Source: Xenorhabdus kozodoii (GTDB lineage Bacteria > Pseudomonadota > Gammaproteobacteria > Enterobacterales > Enterobacteriaceae). From it: DNA of 64,000 nucleotides. The notes beneath the pieces are model-generated. The model was not told where the DNA came from. It searched no databases and saw only the letters and a program-made list of their open reading frames with translations. Numbering within the stretch: the stretch's first letter is position 1; each line of letters begins with the position of its first letter. Made by a program: the position numbers and the translations under genes. Below are positions 19,823 through 29,475 of the stretch, piece by piece. The DNA is taken from positions 80,822-144,821 of the forward strand of contig NZ_NJCX01000010.1 in the NCBI RefSeq assembly GCF_002632875.1, written 5' to 3'.

Positions 19823-20557
19823 TTATTTTTTAGCCCACTTCTCCATGGACGTCAGTATACCACGCAGGATATTCAGTTCTTGGGTTTCTGGCCGTGCACG
19901 GGTGTAAAGACGCCTGAGTTTGTTCATGATTTGGCCTGGGTGCGATTTGCGAATAAACCCGGCTTCTTTTAATACCTGTTCAAGATGCTGGTAAAAACGC
20001 TCCATATCCTCGACAAGTGGATATTCAGCTTCGTGCCCTACAGACGCCACTTTTTCTGGCTGTTCTTGAGCGGCAAGGTGTGCCATGCGAATTTCATAGC
20101 TGACCAACTGAACCGCCATCGCCAAATTCAGTGAACCATACTCAGGGTTAGTTGGGATATAAAGGTGATAATGACACTTTTGCAACTCTTCGTTGGTCAA
20201 ACCGACGCGTTCACGGCCAAAAACAAGCGCAACCGGAGAGTGGCTGGCGGCGTTGACACAACGCTCACCACATTCACGGGGTTCAACCATTGGCCAAGAG
20301 AGGGTTCGTGAGCGGGCACTGGTTCCAATGACCAATTCACACCCCGCCAATGCTTCATCCAACGAATTTACAATGGTTGCATTGCCGATAACATCACTGG
20401 CACCGGCTGAAAGTGCGATAGAGTGAGAATCAGGTTGGACAAGCGGATTCACCAGATACAGATTGGTTAATCCCATTGTTTTCATGGCCCTGGCGGTTGA
20501 ACCCATGTTCCCTGTATGGGAGGTTTCTACCAGAATAATGCGGATATTCTCTAACAT
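19823..20557 (-). CDS. trmJ: tRNA (cytidine/uridine-2'-O-)-methyltransferase TrmJ
   Basis: A 244-residue SPOUT methyltransferase that 2'-O-methylates position 32 of several tRNAs. It is recognised by the N-terminal [21 protein letters not shown] and by the knot region [15 protein letters not shown] and [14 protein letters not shown] chose ATG 20557 to match the family N-terminus; an upstream in-frame ATG adds 18 residues. Divergent from suhB and upstream of iscR, the usual enterobacterial arrangement. Confidence 0.96.
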   Translation of the reverse strand: MLENIRIILVETSHTGNMGSTARAMKTMGLTNLYLVNPLVQPDSHSIALSAGASDVIGNATIVNSLDEALAGCELVIGTSARSRTLSWPMVEPRECGERCVNAASHSPVALVFGRERVGLTNEELQKCHYHLYIPTNPEYGSLNLAMAVQLVSYEIRMAHLAAQEQPEKVASVGHEAEYPLVEDMERFYQHLEQVLKEAGFIRKSHPGQIMNKLRRLYTRARPETQELNILRGILTSMEKWAKK

Positions 20558-20627
20558 GGCGGCTTTTAATCTCAGTATAAGAGCCGGATATCTTAACACA
20601 GCATTAGTCATTTTGACGAACTACTGC

Positions 20628-20633
20628 TATACT
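20628..20633 (+). promoter_or_regulatory. Extended -10 promoter of suhB
   Basis: TGCTATACT (TGn plus TATACT) lies 50 bp before the suhB start codon. No good -35 is seen at the proper distance. Confidence 0.5.
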
Positions 20634-20651
20634 GCGCGCCGATTTGTTTCC

Positions 20652-20663
20652 CGTTCTTTAAAA
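20652..20663 (+). promoter_or_regulatory. boxA-like element in the suhB leader
   Basis: CGTTCTTTAAAA resembles the boxA sequence bound by NusB/NusE. In E. coli a boxA in the suhB leader mediates autoregulation by SuhB/Nus factors; position just before the ribosome binding region is consistent with the same circuit here. Confidence 0.55.
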
Positions 20664-20682
20664 TTCTGGTGGAAGATACCCC

Positions 20683-21486
20683 ATGCATCCGATGCTAACC
20701 ATCGCTATACGCGCTGCACGTAAGGCCGGCAATTACATTGCCAAAAGCTATGAAACTCCTGATGCTGTTGAAGCAAGCCAAAAAGGCCAAAACGACTTCG
20801 TTACGAATATTGATCGTGAAGCGGAAAAGCTGATCATTGACATCATCCGTAAATCTTATCCTAAACATACGATTATCACCGAAGAAAGCGGTGAGCACTT
20901 AGGCGAAGAGAACGATTTCCAATGGGTTATCGATCCACTGGATGGCACAACTAACTTTATTAAACGTCTTCCCCACTTTGCTGTTTCCATTGCTGTGCGC
21001 ATTAAAGGCCGCACAGAAGTGTCCGTGGTTTACGATCCAATGCGTAATGAGCTGTTCAGCGCAACCCGTGGTCAAGGCGCTCAATTGAACGGTTACCGTC
21101 TGCGTGGTACTAATGCCCGTGACCTGGATGGCACGCTCCTTGCGACAGGTTTCCCATTCAAAGCTAAGCAGCACGCTACCCCTTACATCAATGTACTGAG
21201 TAAATTATTTGAACGCTGTGCCGATTTTCGTCGCACGGGTTCAGCCGCACTGGATCTGGCTTATGTCGCTGCCGGACGTGTCGATGGTTTCTTCGAAATT
21301 GGCCTGAAGCCCTGGGATTTTCTGGGCGGTGAATTGTTGGTACGTGAGTCAGGTTGCATCGTCACTGATTTCGTCGGTGGCCATAACTATATCCATTCCG
21401 GCAATATCGTTGCGGGTAGCCCACGTATCGTTAAAGACATCCTGTCTGAAATGCGTGAAGAATTGACAGAAGCATTAAAACGTTAA
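20683..21486 (+). CDS. suhB: Inositol-1-monophosphatase / Nus-factor SuhB
   Basis: The 267-residue protein matches E. coli SuhB in length. It is an inositol monophosphatase-fold enzyme (metal motifs ITEESGEHLG, IDPLDGTTNF and KPWDFLGGELL) whose main role in enterobacteria is as a component of the rRNA antitermination complex. A boxA-like element in its leader suggests autoregulation. It is divergent from trmJ and ends with an 8-bp tandem repeat and a strong terminator. Confidence 0.97.
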   Translation: MHPMLTIAIRAARKAGNYIAKSYETPDAVEASQKGQNDFVTNIDREAEKLIIDIIRKSYPKHTIITEESGEHLGEENDFQWVIDPLDGTTNFIKRLPHFAVSIAVRIKGRTEVSVVYDPMRNELFSATRGQGAQLNGYRLRGTNARDLDGTLLATGFPFKAKQHATPYINVLSKLFERCADFRRTGSAALDLAYVAAGRVDGFFEIGLKPWDFLGGELLVRESGCIVTDFVGGHNYIHSGNIVAGSPRIVKDILSEMREELTEALKR

Positions 21487-21510
21487 TTCGTTAATTCGTT
21501 AATTCGTTAA
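21481..21510. repeat. 8-bp tandem repeat at the end of suhB
   Basis: The unit CGTTAATT is repeated 3.75 times. The first copy contains the last codon and the TAA stop of suhB, so slippage would only change the 3' untranslated region. Confidence 0.9.
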
Positions 21511-21544
21511 TATTGAATAATATAATTTGAGCAATGTTGTTTTT

Positions 21545-21577
21545 AGGGCACCTATTTATTGGGTGCCCTTTTTTCTT
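21545..21577 (+). terminator. Terminator of suhB
   Basis: An 8-bp stem AGGGCACC / GGTGCCCT with a 9-nt loop is followed by TTTTTTCTT. Confidence 0.9.
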
Positions 21578-21591
21578 ATCTTCGATTTTGA

Positions 21592-22833
21592 TTAGTGCGA
21601 ACGGGCATGGGCTTCAACTTTTGGTCTCAGGAACAGGGCAGGCAACGCAACCAGCGCCATCATCCAAAAGATACCACTGCCTATATGCTCATACATGAAA
21701 CCCGCAATCATACTCATGACAGCAATACCGCCTCCCATTGCTACCGCCGAATAAGTCGCCTGCAAGCGGATAATTTCATTTTCTTTTCGGGCACCAATAA
21801 AACGCATCGCCGCCAAATGGCAAACGGTAAAAGTCCCACAATGCAGAATTTGGATAACAATCAACATGGGTAATGCGGTCGATGCTCCCATAAGCCCCCA
21901 ACGGACGACACCACAAATCCCTGACAATAAAAGTAAATTACGGGCACTCCAACGACGGAACAGTTTCTTACTAAAGGTAAAGATCACAACCTCAGCCACC
22001 ACCCCCAACGACCAGAGATAACCAATGGTTGATGAGGAATAACCCGCCTGCCCCCAGTAAATGGAGCCAAAACTGTAATACCCCGCATGGGCAGCCTGTA
22101 ATAAAGTCACACAGACTAAAAACTGCCACACTGATTTTTCGGATAACAGTTCTTTAAAGGAAACCGCATTGGTATTGGCAGTCTTAATCTTGCCTACCGG
22201 CATGATGGAGGGTTTCAACATCATTCCCAATAGCATGGCTGTGACACTGAATATTAAAAAAGCAAGAATGATACGGTGTGTACCAAATAAGTGGTAACCC
22301 AGCCAATGATTTAAACTATCAAACCCTATATTCCAGCCAAAATTCAGGCTGCTGATGGAGAAACTCATCCCATTGGCAGACATCAATATGCCCGTCAACG
22401 AAGAACTGATAATAAAGGCAATCGATCCCCAGACTCTGACCTTGCCATAATCAAATGTAAATTGTTTTTGCCATGTACCGGCTAAGGCATCTGATAACGG
22501 GACTAAGGGGGAGAAGAATAAGTTGAAGCTAACCATAATGAAGAAAAGCCATACCCAATGGCTATCGACGGCAAAACCAATAGCAAACATCAGTGCCAAC
22601 ACAGAGAGCAAGCGCAATGCCTTAATTAATTTAGCCGGATCTTTGACTGTAGGGGAGATAACCAAGCTACCGACAAAGCGGGCTACCATGCCAACGCCTA
22701 GCAATATTCCTATCATTGAGGCCTCAATGCCTTCACCTTTTAACCAGACAGACCAAAAAGGCAAGAATATGCCATAAGAAAAAAAATAGGTGAAATAGCC
22801 CAATCCCAACCAAAATGTCGATGGAACAACCAT
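21592..22833 (-). CDS. hcaT: MFS transporter, HcaT (3-phenylpropionate permease) family
   Basis: This 413-residue protein has about 12 membrane helices and the family start WLGLGYFTYFFSYGIFLPFWSVWL, with NLFFSPLVPLSDALAGTWQKQF and DYGKVRVWGS in the first half. It resembles HcaT of E. coli (379 residues), a proton-linked permease for phenylpropionate. It is longer by about 34 residues, mostly in a segment around SISSLNFGWNIGFDSLNHWLGYHL between the halves. No hca catabolic genes are nearby, so the substrate may differ. It is convergent with suhB and upstream of glyA's terminator. Confidence 0.85.
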   Translation of the reverse strand: MVVPSTFWLGLGYFTYFFSYGIFLPFWSVWLKGEGIEASMIGILLGVGMVARFVGSLVISPTVKDPAKLIKALRLLSVLALMFAIGFAVDSHWVWLFFIMVSFNLFFSPLVPLSDALAGTWQKQFTFDYGKVRVWGSIAFIISSSLTGILMSANGMSFSISSLNFGWNIGFDSLNHWLGYHLFGTHRIILAFLIFSVTAMLLGMMLKPSIMPVGKIKTANTNAVSFKELLSEKSVWQFLVCVTLLQAAHAGYYSFGSIYWGQAGYSSSTIGYLWSLGVVAEVVIFTFSKKLFRRWSARNLLLLSGICGVVRWGLMGASTALPMLIVIQILHCGTFTVCHLAAMRFIGARKENEIIRLQATYSAVAMGGGIAVMSMIAGFMYEHIGSGIFWMMALVALPALFLRPKVEAHARSH

Positions 22834-22854
22834 CCAAATGCCCCCGTTTTTGAT

Positions 22855-22893
22855 ACAAAAAACCCGCTCAAAACTGACGTTATGAGTCGGGCT
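22855..22893 (-). terminator. Terminator of glyA
   Basis: On the minus strand GCCCGACTCA pairs with TGAGCGGGT (one bulge), followed by TTTTTTG, directly past the glyA stop. Confidence 0.8.
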
Positions 22894-22919
22894 TATGACT
22901 AAACGATATTGAGTTTAAA

Positions 22920-24173
22920 TTATGCGTAAACCGGATATTTTGCGCAGATATTCAATACCTTTTGCTTCACACTTTCAATGGTCGCTTCATCATTGATGTT
23001 ATCCAGCACATCACACATCCAGCCTGCCAGTTCGCGGGACTCGGCTTCCTTGAAGCCACGACGGGTAGTGGCCGGTGTCCCGACACGAATACCTGAAGTG
23101 ACAAATGGGCTGCGCGGATCGTTAGGTACGCTGTTTTTGTTAACTGTAATATTGGCACGTCCCAATGCCGCATCAGCATCTTTACCCGTAATATCTTTAT
23201 CCACCAGATCCAACAAGAACAGATGGTTTTCGGTTTCCCCAGAAACCACTTTGTAACCGCGTTGCTGGAATACCTCTACCATCGCTTTCGCGTTCTGGGC
23301 GACTTGATGTTGGTAGGCTTTGAATTCAGGCTCCATCGCTTCTTTTAATGCAACCGCCTTACCGGCAATCACGTGCATCAAAGGGCCGCCCTGGGAACCC
23401 GGAAAAACGGAGGAATTCAGTTTCTTGTAAAACGCTTCATCGCCACCCTTGGCTAAGATCAAACCACCACGTGGGCCAGCCAGGGTTTTGTGCGTTGTAG
23501 TGGTCACAACATGGGCATGAGGAACGGGATTTGGATAAACCCCTGCGGCAACCAGCCCCGCTACGTGAGCCATGTCAACAAACAGATAAGCACCGATTTC
23601 GTCCGCGATTTCACGCATCTTCGCCCAATCGACCACCCCGGAATACGCAGAGAAGCCACCGATGATCATTTTAGGATGATGTTTTTGCGCTTGATTACGA
23701 ATATCGTCGTAATCGATTTTACCCGATTCATCAATACCATAAGGCACGATGTTATAAAGTTTACCAGAGAAGTTAACCGGAGAACCGTGCGTCAAATGAC
23801 CACCATGAGCCAGATTCATCCCTAAAACGGTATCACCCGGTTTTAACAGTGTCATATACACCGCCGCATTTGCCTGAGAACCAGAGTGTGGCTGGACGTT
23901 AGCATAATCGGCACCAAACAGCGCTTTTGCACGGTCAATCGCAAGCTGTTCAACTACATCGACATACTCACAGCCACCGTAGTAACGTTTACCTGGATAA
24001 CCTTCGGCATATTTGTTAGTAAGCTGGGAGCCTTGTGCCTGCATAACTCTTGGACTGGTGTAGTTTTCAGAAGCAATCAATTCAATGTGTTCTTCTTGGC
24101 GACAAACTTCCTGTTCCATCGCTTGCCACAGTTCGGGATCGTAATTCGCAATATTCATTTCACGCTTTAACAT
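22920..24173 (-). CDS. glyA: Serine hydroxymethyltransferase
   Basis: A 417-residue PLP enzyme (same length as E. coli GlyA) that converts serine and tetrahydrofolate to glycine and 5,10-methylene-THF, feeding one-carbon and purine metabolism. The PLP lysine is in [16 protein letters not shown], with YYGGCEYVD and [14 protein letters not shown] also present. It is transcribed divergently from hmp. A PurR operator at 24282-24297 indicates purine repression. Confidence 0.98.
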   Translation of the reverse strand: MLKREMNIANYDPELWQAMEQEVCRQEEHIELIASENYTSPRVMQAQGSQLTNKYAEGYPGKRYYGGCEYVDVVEQLAIDRAKALFGADYANVQPHSGSQANAAVYMTLLKPGDTVLGMNLAHGGHLTHGSPVNFSGKLYNIVPYGIDESGKIDYDDIRNQAQKHHPKMIIGGFSAYSGVVDWAKMREIADEIGAYLFVDMAHVAGLVAAGVYPNPVPHAHVVTTTTHKTLAGPRGGLILAKGGDEAFYKKLNSSVFPGSQGGPLMHVIAGKAVALKEAMEPEFKAYQHQVAQNAKAMVEVFQQRGYKVVSGETENHLFLLDLVDKDITGKDADAALGRANITVNKNSVPNDPRSPFVTSGIRVGTPATTRRGFKEAESRELAGWMCDVLDNINDEATIESVKQKVLNICAKYPVYA

Positions 24174-24281
24174 TTGGTTCTCCTGACTCAGCTACATCTC
24201 TTAAAAAATACCCCTGAGGGCCAGAATGTCACACAGTGTAAACCCTTTTTATCGAATGAGATAGTCTTGACAAAACAAATT

Positions 24282-24297
24282 ACGCAAACGTTTGCAT
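24282..24297. promoter_or_regulatory. PurR operator of glyA
   Basis: ACGCAAACGTTTGCAT matches the PurR consensus ACGCAAACGTTTGCGT at 15 of 16 positions. It lies about 110 bp upstream of the glyA start codon in the glyA-hmp divergent region. Confidence 0.88.
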
Positions 24298-24442
24298 CAT
24301 GCATAGTTCCCCCATAGGCAGCTAAATAATCTGTCGTTGCGATCATGTTTGCGGATTTATTACTGATATTTGTGACCACGATCCAGATCAGTATTGATAA
24401 AAACCCTAATTTTTTGATTTAAAGAAAGATAATTCTCTTTTC

Positions 24443-24471
24443 TTGGTCTGGCATATTCCCATCCCTATAAG
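24443..24471 (+). promoter_or_regulatory. hmp promoter
   Basis: TTGGTC (24443-24448) and TATAAG (24466-24471) are separated by 17 bp. Confidence 0.65.
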
Positions 24472-24491
24472 TTGCATTTAAAATGCAATTT
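24469..24491. promoter_or_regulatory. NsrR operator of hmp
   Basis: An 11-1-11 inverted repeat, AAGTTGCATTT-A-AAATGCAATTT, closely matches the NsrR consensus. It overlaps the hmp -10 and start region, so nitric oxide should relieve repression. Confidence 0.85.
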
Positions 24492-24532
24492 ATAAATTTC
24501 AGCATCGTGTGAAGAAAATTCAGGAGATCCCC

Positions 24533-25723
24533 ATGCTAGATAGTCAAGTTATCGCAACCATAAAATCGACCATCCCATTAATTGTTTCTACCGGCCCTAA
24601 ACTCACAGCGCATTTTTATGAACGTATGTTCAATCATCATCCTGAATTAAAAGATATTTTTAATATGAGTCACCAGATCAATGGCGATCAGCGTGAAGCG
24701 CTGTTCAATGCACTTTGTGCCTATGCTGCCAATATCGATAATCTGTCGGCGCTACTGCCTGCTGTAGAAAAAATTGCCCATAAACATGCCAGCCTTAACA
24801 TTCAACCTGAACACTATCAAATTGTCGGTACGCACCTTCTGGCAACCCTTGATGAAATGTTCCACCCTAGTGATGAAGTGCTCAACGCGTGGGGAAAAGC
24901 CTATAACGTATTGGCTGATGTCTTTATCCATCGAGAAGAGGAAATTTATCAAAGCGCTGAATCCCTGACAGGCGGTTGGCGTGATCTGCGCCCGTTTCGT
25001 GTCAGCCGCAAACAACCCCAAAGTGACGTCATCACGAGCTTTGAATTTGTACCTGTCGATGGTGGCGAGGTGATGGACTATAAACCGGGGCAATATTTGG
25101 CGATCTATGTCGAAGATCCGACACTTGAAAACCGGGAAATACGCCAATATTCGCTGACTGCCGCTCCCAACGGAATCGGTTACCAGATTGCCATTAAACG
25201 TGAACCTCATGGCAAGGTTTCAAACCACATGCTTGATAAGGTACAGGAAGGGGATATCGTGATGCTGGCCGCCCCGCGCGGTGATTTTTTCCTTGATGTA
25301 CAACCTGATACGCCGGTGACACTGATTTCTGCCGGTGTTGGTTTGACACCGATGATGAGTATGCTGCAACACCTGCATCACCAGCACCATGCGGGTACAG
25401 TAAATTGGTTCCACGCCGCAGAGCATGGCGGCCATCACGCCTTCGCCAATAAGGTGAATGAAATTGCCCAATCCATGCCAAACTTGCAGTCACAAGTTTG
25501 GTATCGTGAACCCAGGGACATCGATCAGCAAGGCACGCATTACCAGCATACCGGACTGATGGATTTATCTTTCGTGAGAGATGCAATAACGGCGGAAGGG
25601 ATGCAATTCTATTTCTGTGGGCCTGTCGCTTTCATGCAACATATTGCCAAACAGTTGCTGGCAATGGGCATTGATGAACACTGTCTCCATTACGAATGTT
25701 TTGGCCCACATAAAGTCATTTAA
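24533..25723 (+). CDS. hmp: Flavohemoglobin (nitric oxide dioxygenase)
   Basis: A 396-residue flavohemoglobin (same length as E. coli Hmp) that oxidises NO to nitrate using O2 and NADPH. It has an N-terminal globin domain (heme His in KIAHKHASL), an FAD-binding domain ([10 protein letters not shown]) and a NAD-binding domain ([15 protein letters not shown]), ending in [14 protein letters not shown] 24533 is preceded by AGGAG; an in-frame ATG 24 bp upstream lacks one. NsrR control is strongly suggested by its operator. Confidence 0.97.
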   Translation: MLDSQVIATIKSTIPLIVSTGPKLTAHFYERMFNHHPELKDIFNMSHQINGDQREALFNALCAYAANIDNLSALLPAVEKIAHKHASLNIQPEHYQIVGTHLLATLDEMFHPSDEVLNAWGKAYNVLADVFIHREEEIYQSAESLTGGWRDLRPFRVSRKQPQSDVITSFEFVPVDGGEVMDYKPGQYLAIYVEDPTLENREIRQYSLTAAPNGIGYQIAIKREPHGKVSNHMLDKVQEGDIVMLAAPRGDFFLDVQPDTPVTLISAGVGLTPMMSMLQHLHHQHHAGTVNWFHAAEHGGHHAFANKVNEIAQSMPNLQSQVWYREPRDIDQQGTHYQHTGLMDLSFVRDAITAEGMQFYFCGPVAFMQHIAKQLLAMGIDEHCLHYECFGPHKVI

Positions 25724-25748
25724 GGCTGCTTATTTGATAAACAAGGAT

Positions 25749-25834
25749 AAGTGATAACGGATTGAAAATCGGCCATCCCACATTTTATCTCCCATTAGGG
25801 TGTGGGCTAACTGATAATATTTCCGTTATCACTT
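25749..25834 (+). terminator. Compound hairpin after hmp
   Basis: An outer 13-bp stem (AAGTGATAACGGA / TCCGTTATCACTT) encloses an inner CCCACA / TGTGGG hairpin and is followed by TTTTG. It separates convergent hmp and glnB and may end hmp transcripts. Confidence 0.5.
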
Positions 25835-25859
25835 TTTGTCGGTGATTTTAGTGCGTTGA

Positions 25860-26210
<351 letters not shown>

Positions 26211-26213
26211 TTA

Positions 26214-27836
26214 TTACCAGTTGTTACGCCCAAAACCAGACGTAATCGGGTAACGCCGATCTTTACCAAAATCACGCTGCGTTATGCGTGGGCCAATGGG
26301 TGCCTGACGACGTTTATATTCATTGATGTCAACCAGTCGGATCACCTTACGGACAATGGCTTCATCAAAACCTTCAGATACCAGATCAGCCACTGATTTA
26401 TCTTTTTCCACATACCCTTCGAGAATAGCATCCAGCATGTCATAGGGAGGAAGGCTGTCCTGATCCAGTTGATTGGGTGCCAACTCCGCTGACGGCGGAC
26501 GATCAATCACACGCTGAGGAATAGCCGAGGATACGGTATTACGATATTTAGATAAGGCAAATACCATCGTCTTAGGGACATCTTTCAACGCATTAAACCC
26601 CCCCGCCATATCACCATACAGGGTTGAATACCCTACTGCCGATTCACTTTTGTTGCTGGTGGTCAAGACTAAACGACGACGTTTGTTCGACATTGCCATC
26701 AAAATCACTGCGCGGCAACGTGCCTGCAAATTCTCTTCTGTCGTGTCTTTTTCTGTTCCCGCGAACATCGGTTCAAGTTGTGTCATAAACGCATCAAACA
26801 TGGGTTCGATGGAGACAACGTCAAATTCAACGCCCAACAGTTCCGCTTGTTCCCTGGCATCATGGATACTCATTTCTGAGGTATAGCGAAATGGCATCAT
26901 AACCGCCTGTACCTGATCTTTCCCCAAGGCATCCACGGCAATCGCTAATGTCAATCCTGAGTCAATTCCGCCAGACAAGCCAAGCAAAGCGCCTTTAAAG
27001 CCGTTTTTCTGTACATAATCACGCACAGAAAGTACCAGGGCTTTATAGACTTGCGCCAGAGGTGGCAATTGAGGGGTTGGGTTTGCCATGGGTTCAATGT
27101 TCATCTCATTGAAACGGCATTGCTCAACCTGCTCCTCAAATGCGGCCATGCGATGGGTTATTTCGCCATTGGCATCAAAAACCTTAGAACAGCCATCAAA
27201 GATGAGCTGGTCTTGCCCACCTATCTGATTAAGATAGATAATTGGCAATTGGGTACGCTGGCAATGGGACTTAATTAATGTGCCGCGGATATTCGGTTTT
27301 TCACGATTATAAGGCGAAGCATTAATCGACAAGATGATTTCCGCACCCGCCTGTTTCAGTGCATCAACCGGGGCATCAAACCACAAATCTTCACAAATCA
27401 ATAAACCGAGGTTATAACCTTTAAAGGGGATAACACAGCTTTGATCACCGGCTTTGAAATAACGCTCTTCATCAAAAACACCATAGTTTGGCAATAACTG
27501 TTTGAAATAACGCGCGATAGTTTCCCCTTTCCAAAACAGGGAAAGCGCATTGTAGAGTTTGCCATCCTGTTGCCACGGGTGCCCTACCAAAATTCCCACC
27601 TGAGCGCTTGCCGCTTGTAAACGCACCAACTGTTCACGGCAACGCTGATTAAGATCAGCACGGAACAACAAATCTTCAGGGAAATAGCCAGACAATGCTA
27701 GCTCAGAAAACATAACCAGATCAGCACCTTTTGCTTGCTGTTCCTGGACTGTCTGCAACATACGTTCGCTGTTGCCTTCAATGTCTCCTACCAGCCAATT
27801 TAACTGGGCAAGAGCGATATTAAGAGTACGACTCAT
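26214..27836 (-). CDS. nadE: Glutamine-dependent NAD+ synthetase
   Basis: This 540-residue two-domain enzyme makes NAD+ from deamido-NAD+, ATP and glutamine. The N-terminal nitrilase-type glutaminase has FSELALSGY (Glu) and GLLICEDLWFD (Cys). The C-terminal NAD synthase domain has the ATP loop LGLSGGIDSGLTLAIA. E. coli NadE has only the second domain (275 residues) and uses ammonia, so this is the longer type. The start at ATG 27836 fits the domain (MSRTLNIALAQLNWLVGDI); an upstream in-frame ATG adds ten residues. It lies directly upstream of glnB, coupling NAD synthesis to a glutamine sensor gene. Confidence 0.95.
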   Translation of the reverse strand: MSRTLNIALAQLNWLVGDIEGNSERMLQTVQEQQAKGADLVMFSELALSGYFPEDLLFRADLNQRCREQLVRLQAASAQVGILVGHPWQQDGKLYNALSLFWKGETIARYFKQLLPNYGVFDEERYFKAGDQSCVIPFKGYNLGLLICEDLWFDAPVDALKQAGAEIILSINASPYNREKPNIRGTLIKSHCQRTQLPIIYLNQIGGQDQLIFDGCSKVFDANGEITHRMAAFEEQVEQCRFNEMNIEPMANPTPQLPPLAQVYKALVLSVRDYVQKNGFKGALLGLSGGIDSGLTLAIAVDALGKDQVQAVMMPFRYTSEMSIHDAREQAELLGVEFDVVSIEPMFDAFMTQLEPMFAGTEKDTTEENLQARCRAVILMAMSNKRRRLVLTTSNKSESAVGYSTLYGDMAGGFNALKDVPKTMVFALSKYRNTVSSAIPQRVIDRPPSAELAPNQLDQDSLPPYDMLDAILEGYVEKDKSVADLVSEGFDEAIVRKVIRLVDINEYKRRQAPIGPRITQRDFGKDRRYPITSGFGRNNW

Positions 27837-27908
27837 AGAATGCGGCTCTCCTGGGCCATAAATCATCTACTTGCCTTACTGAGCTTCAGCAGCAAAGCAA
27901 TTCATCTC

Positions 27909-28013
27909 TATACGCATTAAACTTCAAGTTGCAATTTACAACACGATATGAAACCTGATTTCTCCCCGCTTCGCGGGGAGAAATCACACGCATCTTGAAG
28001 TTAGATTGGTATA
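27909..28013. repeat. 105-bp palindromic repeat, copy C
   Basis: Nearly identical to copy B (3298-3402): same TATACGCATTAAACTTCAAG left end, CCCCGCTTCGCGGGG central hairpin and GATTGGTATA right end. It lies between the divergent or tandem genes nadE and glrR in non-coding DNA. Confidence 0.92.
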
Positions 28014-28076
28014 TACCCTATATTTTCCAAGCGGCCTGCATCTTCAATGCCGCAATTTGAAATTTATCGGGATATA
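28012..28076. repeat. Degenerate ERIC-like remnant next to copy C
   Basis: TATACCC at the left and CGGGATATA at the right, with GCATCTTCAA and GCAATTTGAAA segments, resemble shortened ERIC arms. It shares its first bases with the end of copy C. Confidence 0.4.
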
Positions 28077-28135
28077 TTATTTCTACTTAGGATAAAAACC
28101 AGTGTAAGAATTTCATTTCTGGGGTAGCAGAAAAG

Positions 28136-29473
28136 TTATTCCTTAAAATCATTAGCATCTAATTCGTGGCGCGCCAGCAATTTATAAAACTCTGTCCGGT
28201 TACGCCCGGCCATGCGAGCGGCGTGGGTAACATTACCCTTGGTTATCTGCAACAATTTACGCAGGTAATTCAGTTCAAACTGCCCACGGGCTTCCACAAA
28301 TGTCGGCAATGCCGTGTTTTCGCCTTCCAATGCCTGGGTCACCAGAGCATCACTAATGACTGGCGCCATCGTCAACGCCACACACTGTTCGATAACATTG
28401 ACCAATTGCCGAACATTGCCCGGCCAACTTGCTGCCATCAAGCATTTCATCGCCGTGGTGGAAAAGCTACGCACAAAAGGTTTATGGCGTTTGGCTGTTT
28501 CACGTAACAGGTGATTCGCCAGCAAGGGAATATCTTCTGCACGTTCGTTCAGGGCGGGAATTTTCAAATTAACAACGTTGAGTCGATAGTAGAGATCTTC
28601 CCGAAACTCATTACGCTGCATTGCCTTCGGTAGATCGCGATGCGTGGCCGAAATAATTCTGACATCAATGTCTATATCCCGATTACTCCCCAATGGGCGG
28701 ATATTGCGTTCCTGTAACACTCTCAACAGCTTAACTTGCAACGCCATCGGCATATCACCAATCTCATCAAGGAATAATGTCCCGCCTTGCGCCGCTAAAA
28801 ATAACCCTTCCCGACTGCTGACTGCCCCCGTAAATGCGCCTTTGGCATGGCCAAATAATTCAGATTCAAGCAATTGCTCAGGTAAGGCACCACAGTTAAT
28901 GGCAATAAAGGGTTTCTTCGCCCTGGGACTTGCCCGATGGATAGCCTGGGCCAGTACCTCTTTACCGGTGCCACTTTGCCCATTAATCAGGACACTCACA
29001 TCGGATTGAGCCACCATTTTTGCCTGTTCCAACAGACGCAACATCGGAGGGCTTCGGGTGACAATTTTCTCGCTCCATTGCCCATCGACGGCGGGTGTTG
29101 ACAGTTCCAGCGCATTATCAATCGCTTTATAAAGTGCATCGCGATCAACAGGCTTGGTCAGGAAGCTAAATACCCCCTGCTGCGTTGCCGCCACTGCATC
29201 AGGGATGGATCCATGCGCGGTCAGAATAATGACAGGCATCCCCGGATGCTGTTTCTGGATCTCCACAAATAGTGCCATACCATCCATTTCATCCATGCGT
29301 AAGTCACTGATCACTAAATCTACTTTTTCTCTCACCAGTATGCGTAACGCTTCATGGCCACTCTCTGCGGTTGTGACGCGAAATCCTTCACTACTCAAAC
29401 GCATTCCCAATAGTTTTAGCAAGCCAGGATCATCATCAACTAAAAGAAGATGGGCGGAATTGCGCACTGTCAT
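28136..29473 (-). CDS. glrR: Sigma-54-dependent response regulator GlrR (QseF)
   Basis: A 445-residue NtrC-family activator paired with kinase GlrK. It has a receiver domain (phospho-Asp in LVISDLRMDEMDG), an AAA+ domain with Walker A GQSGTGKEVLAQ and the sigma-54 contact loop GAFTGA, and a C-terminal Fis-type HTH (NVTHAARMAGRNRTEFYKLL). In enterobacteria GlrR activates glmY by binding TGTC-N10-GACA sites; three such sites occur upstream of the sRNA gene at this locus. Order glrK-qseG-glrR matches E. coli. Confidence 0.97.
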   Translation of the reverse strand: MTVRNSAHLLLVDDDPGLLKLLGMRLSSEGFRVTTAESGHEALRILVREKVDLVISDLRMDEMDGMALFVEIQKQHPGMPVIILTAHGSIPDAVAATQQGVFSFLTKPVDRDALYKAIDNALELSTPAVDGQWSEKIVTRSPPMLRLLEQAKMVAQSDVSVLINGQSGTGKEVLAQAIHRASPRAKKPFIAINCGALPEQLLESELFGHAKGAFTGAVSSREGLFLAAQGGTLFLDEIGDMPMALQVKLLRVLQERNIRPLGSNRDIDIDVRIISATHRDLPKAMQRNEFREDLYYRLNVVNLKIPALNERAEDIPLLANHLLRETAKRHKPFVRSFSTTAMKCLMAASWPGNVRQLVNVIEQCVALTMAPVISDALVTQALEGENTALPTFVEARGQFELNYLRKLLQITKGNVTHAARMAGRNRTEFYKLLARHELDANDFKE

Positions 29474-29475
29474 TA

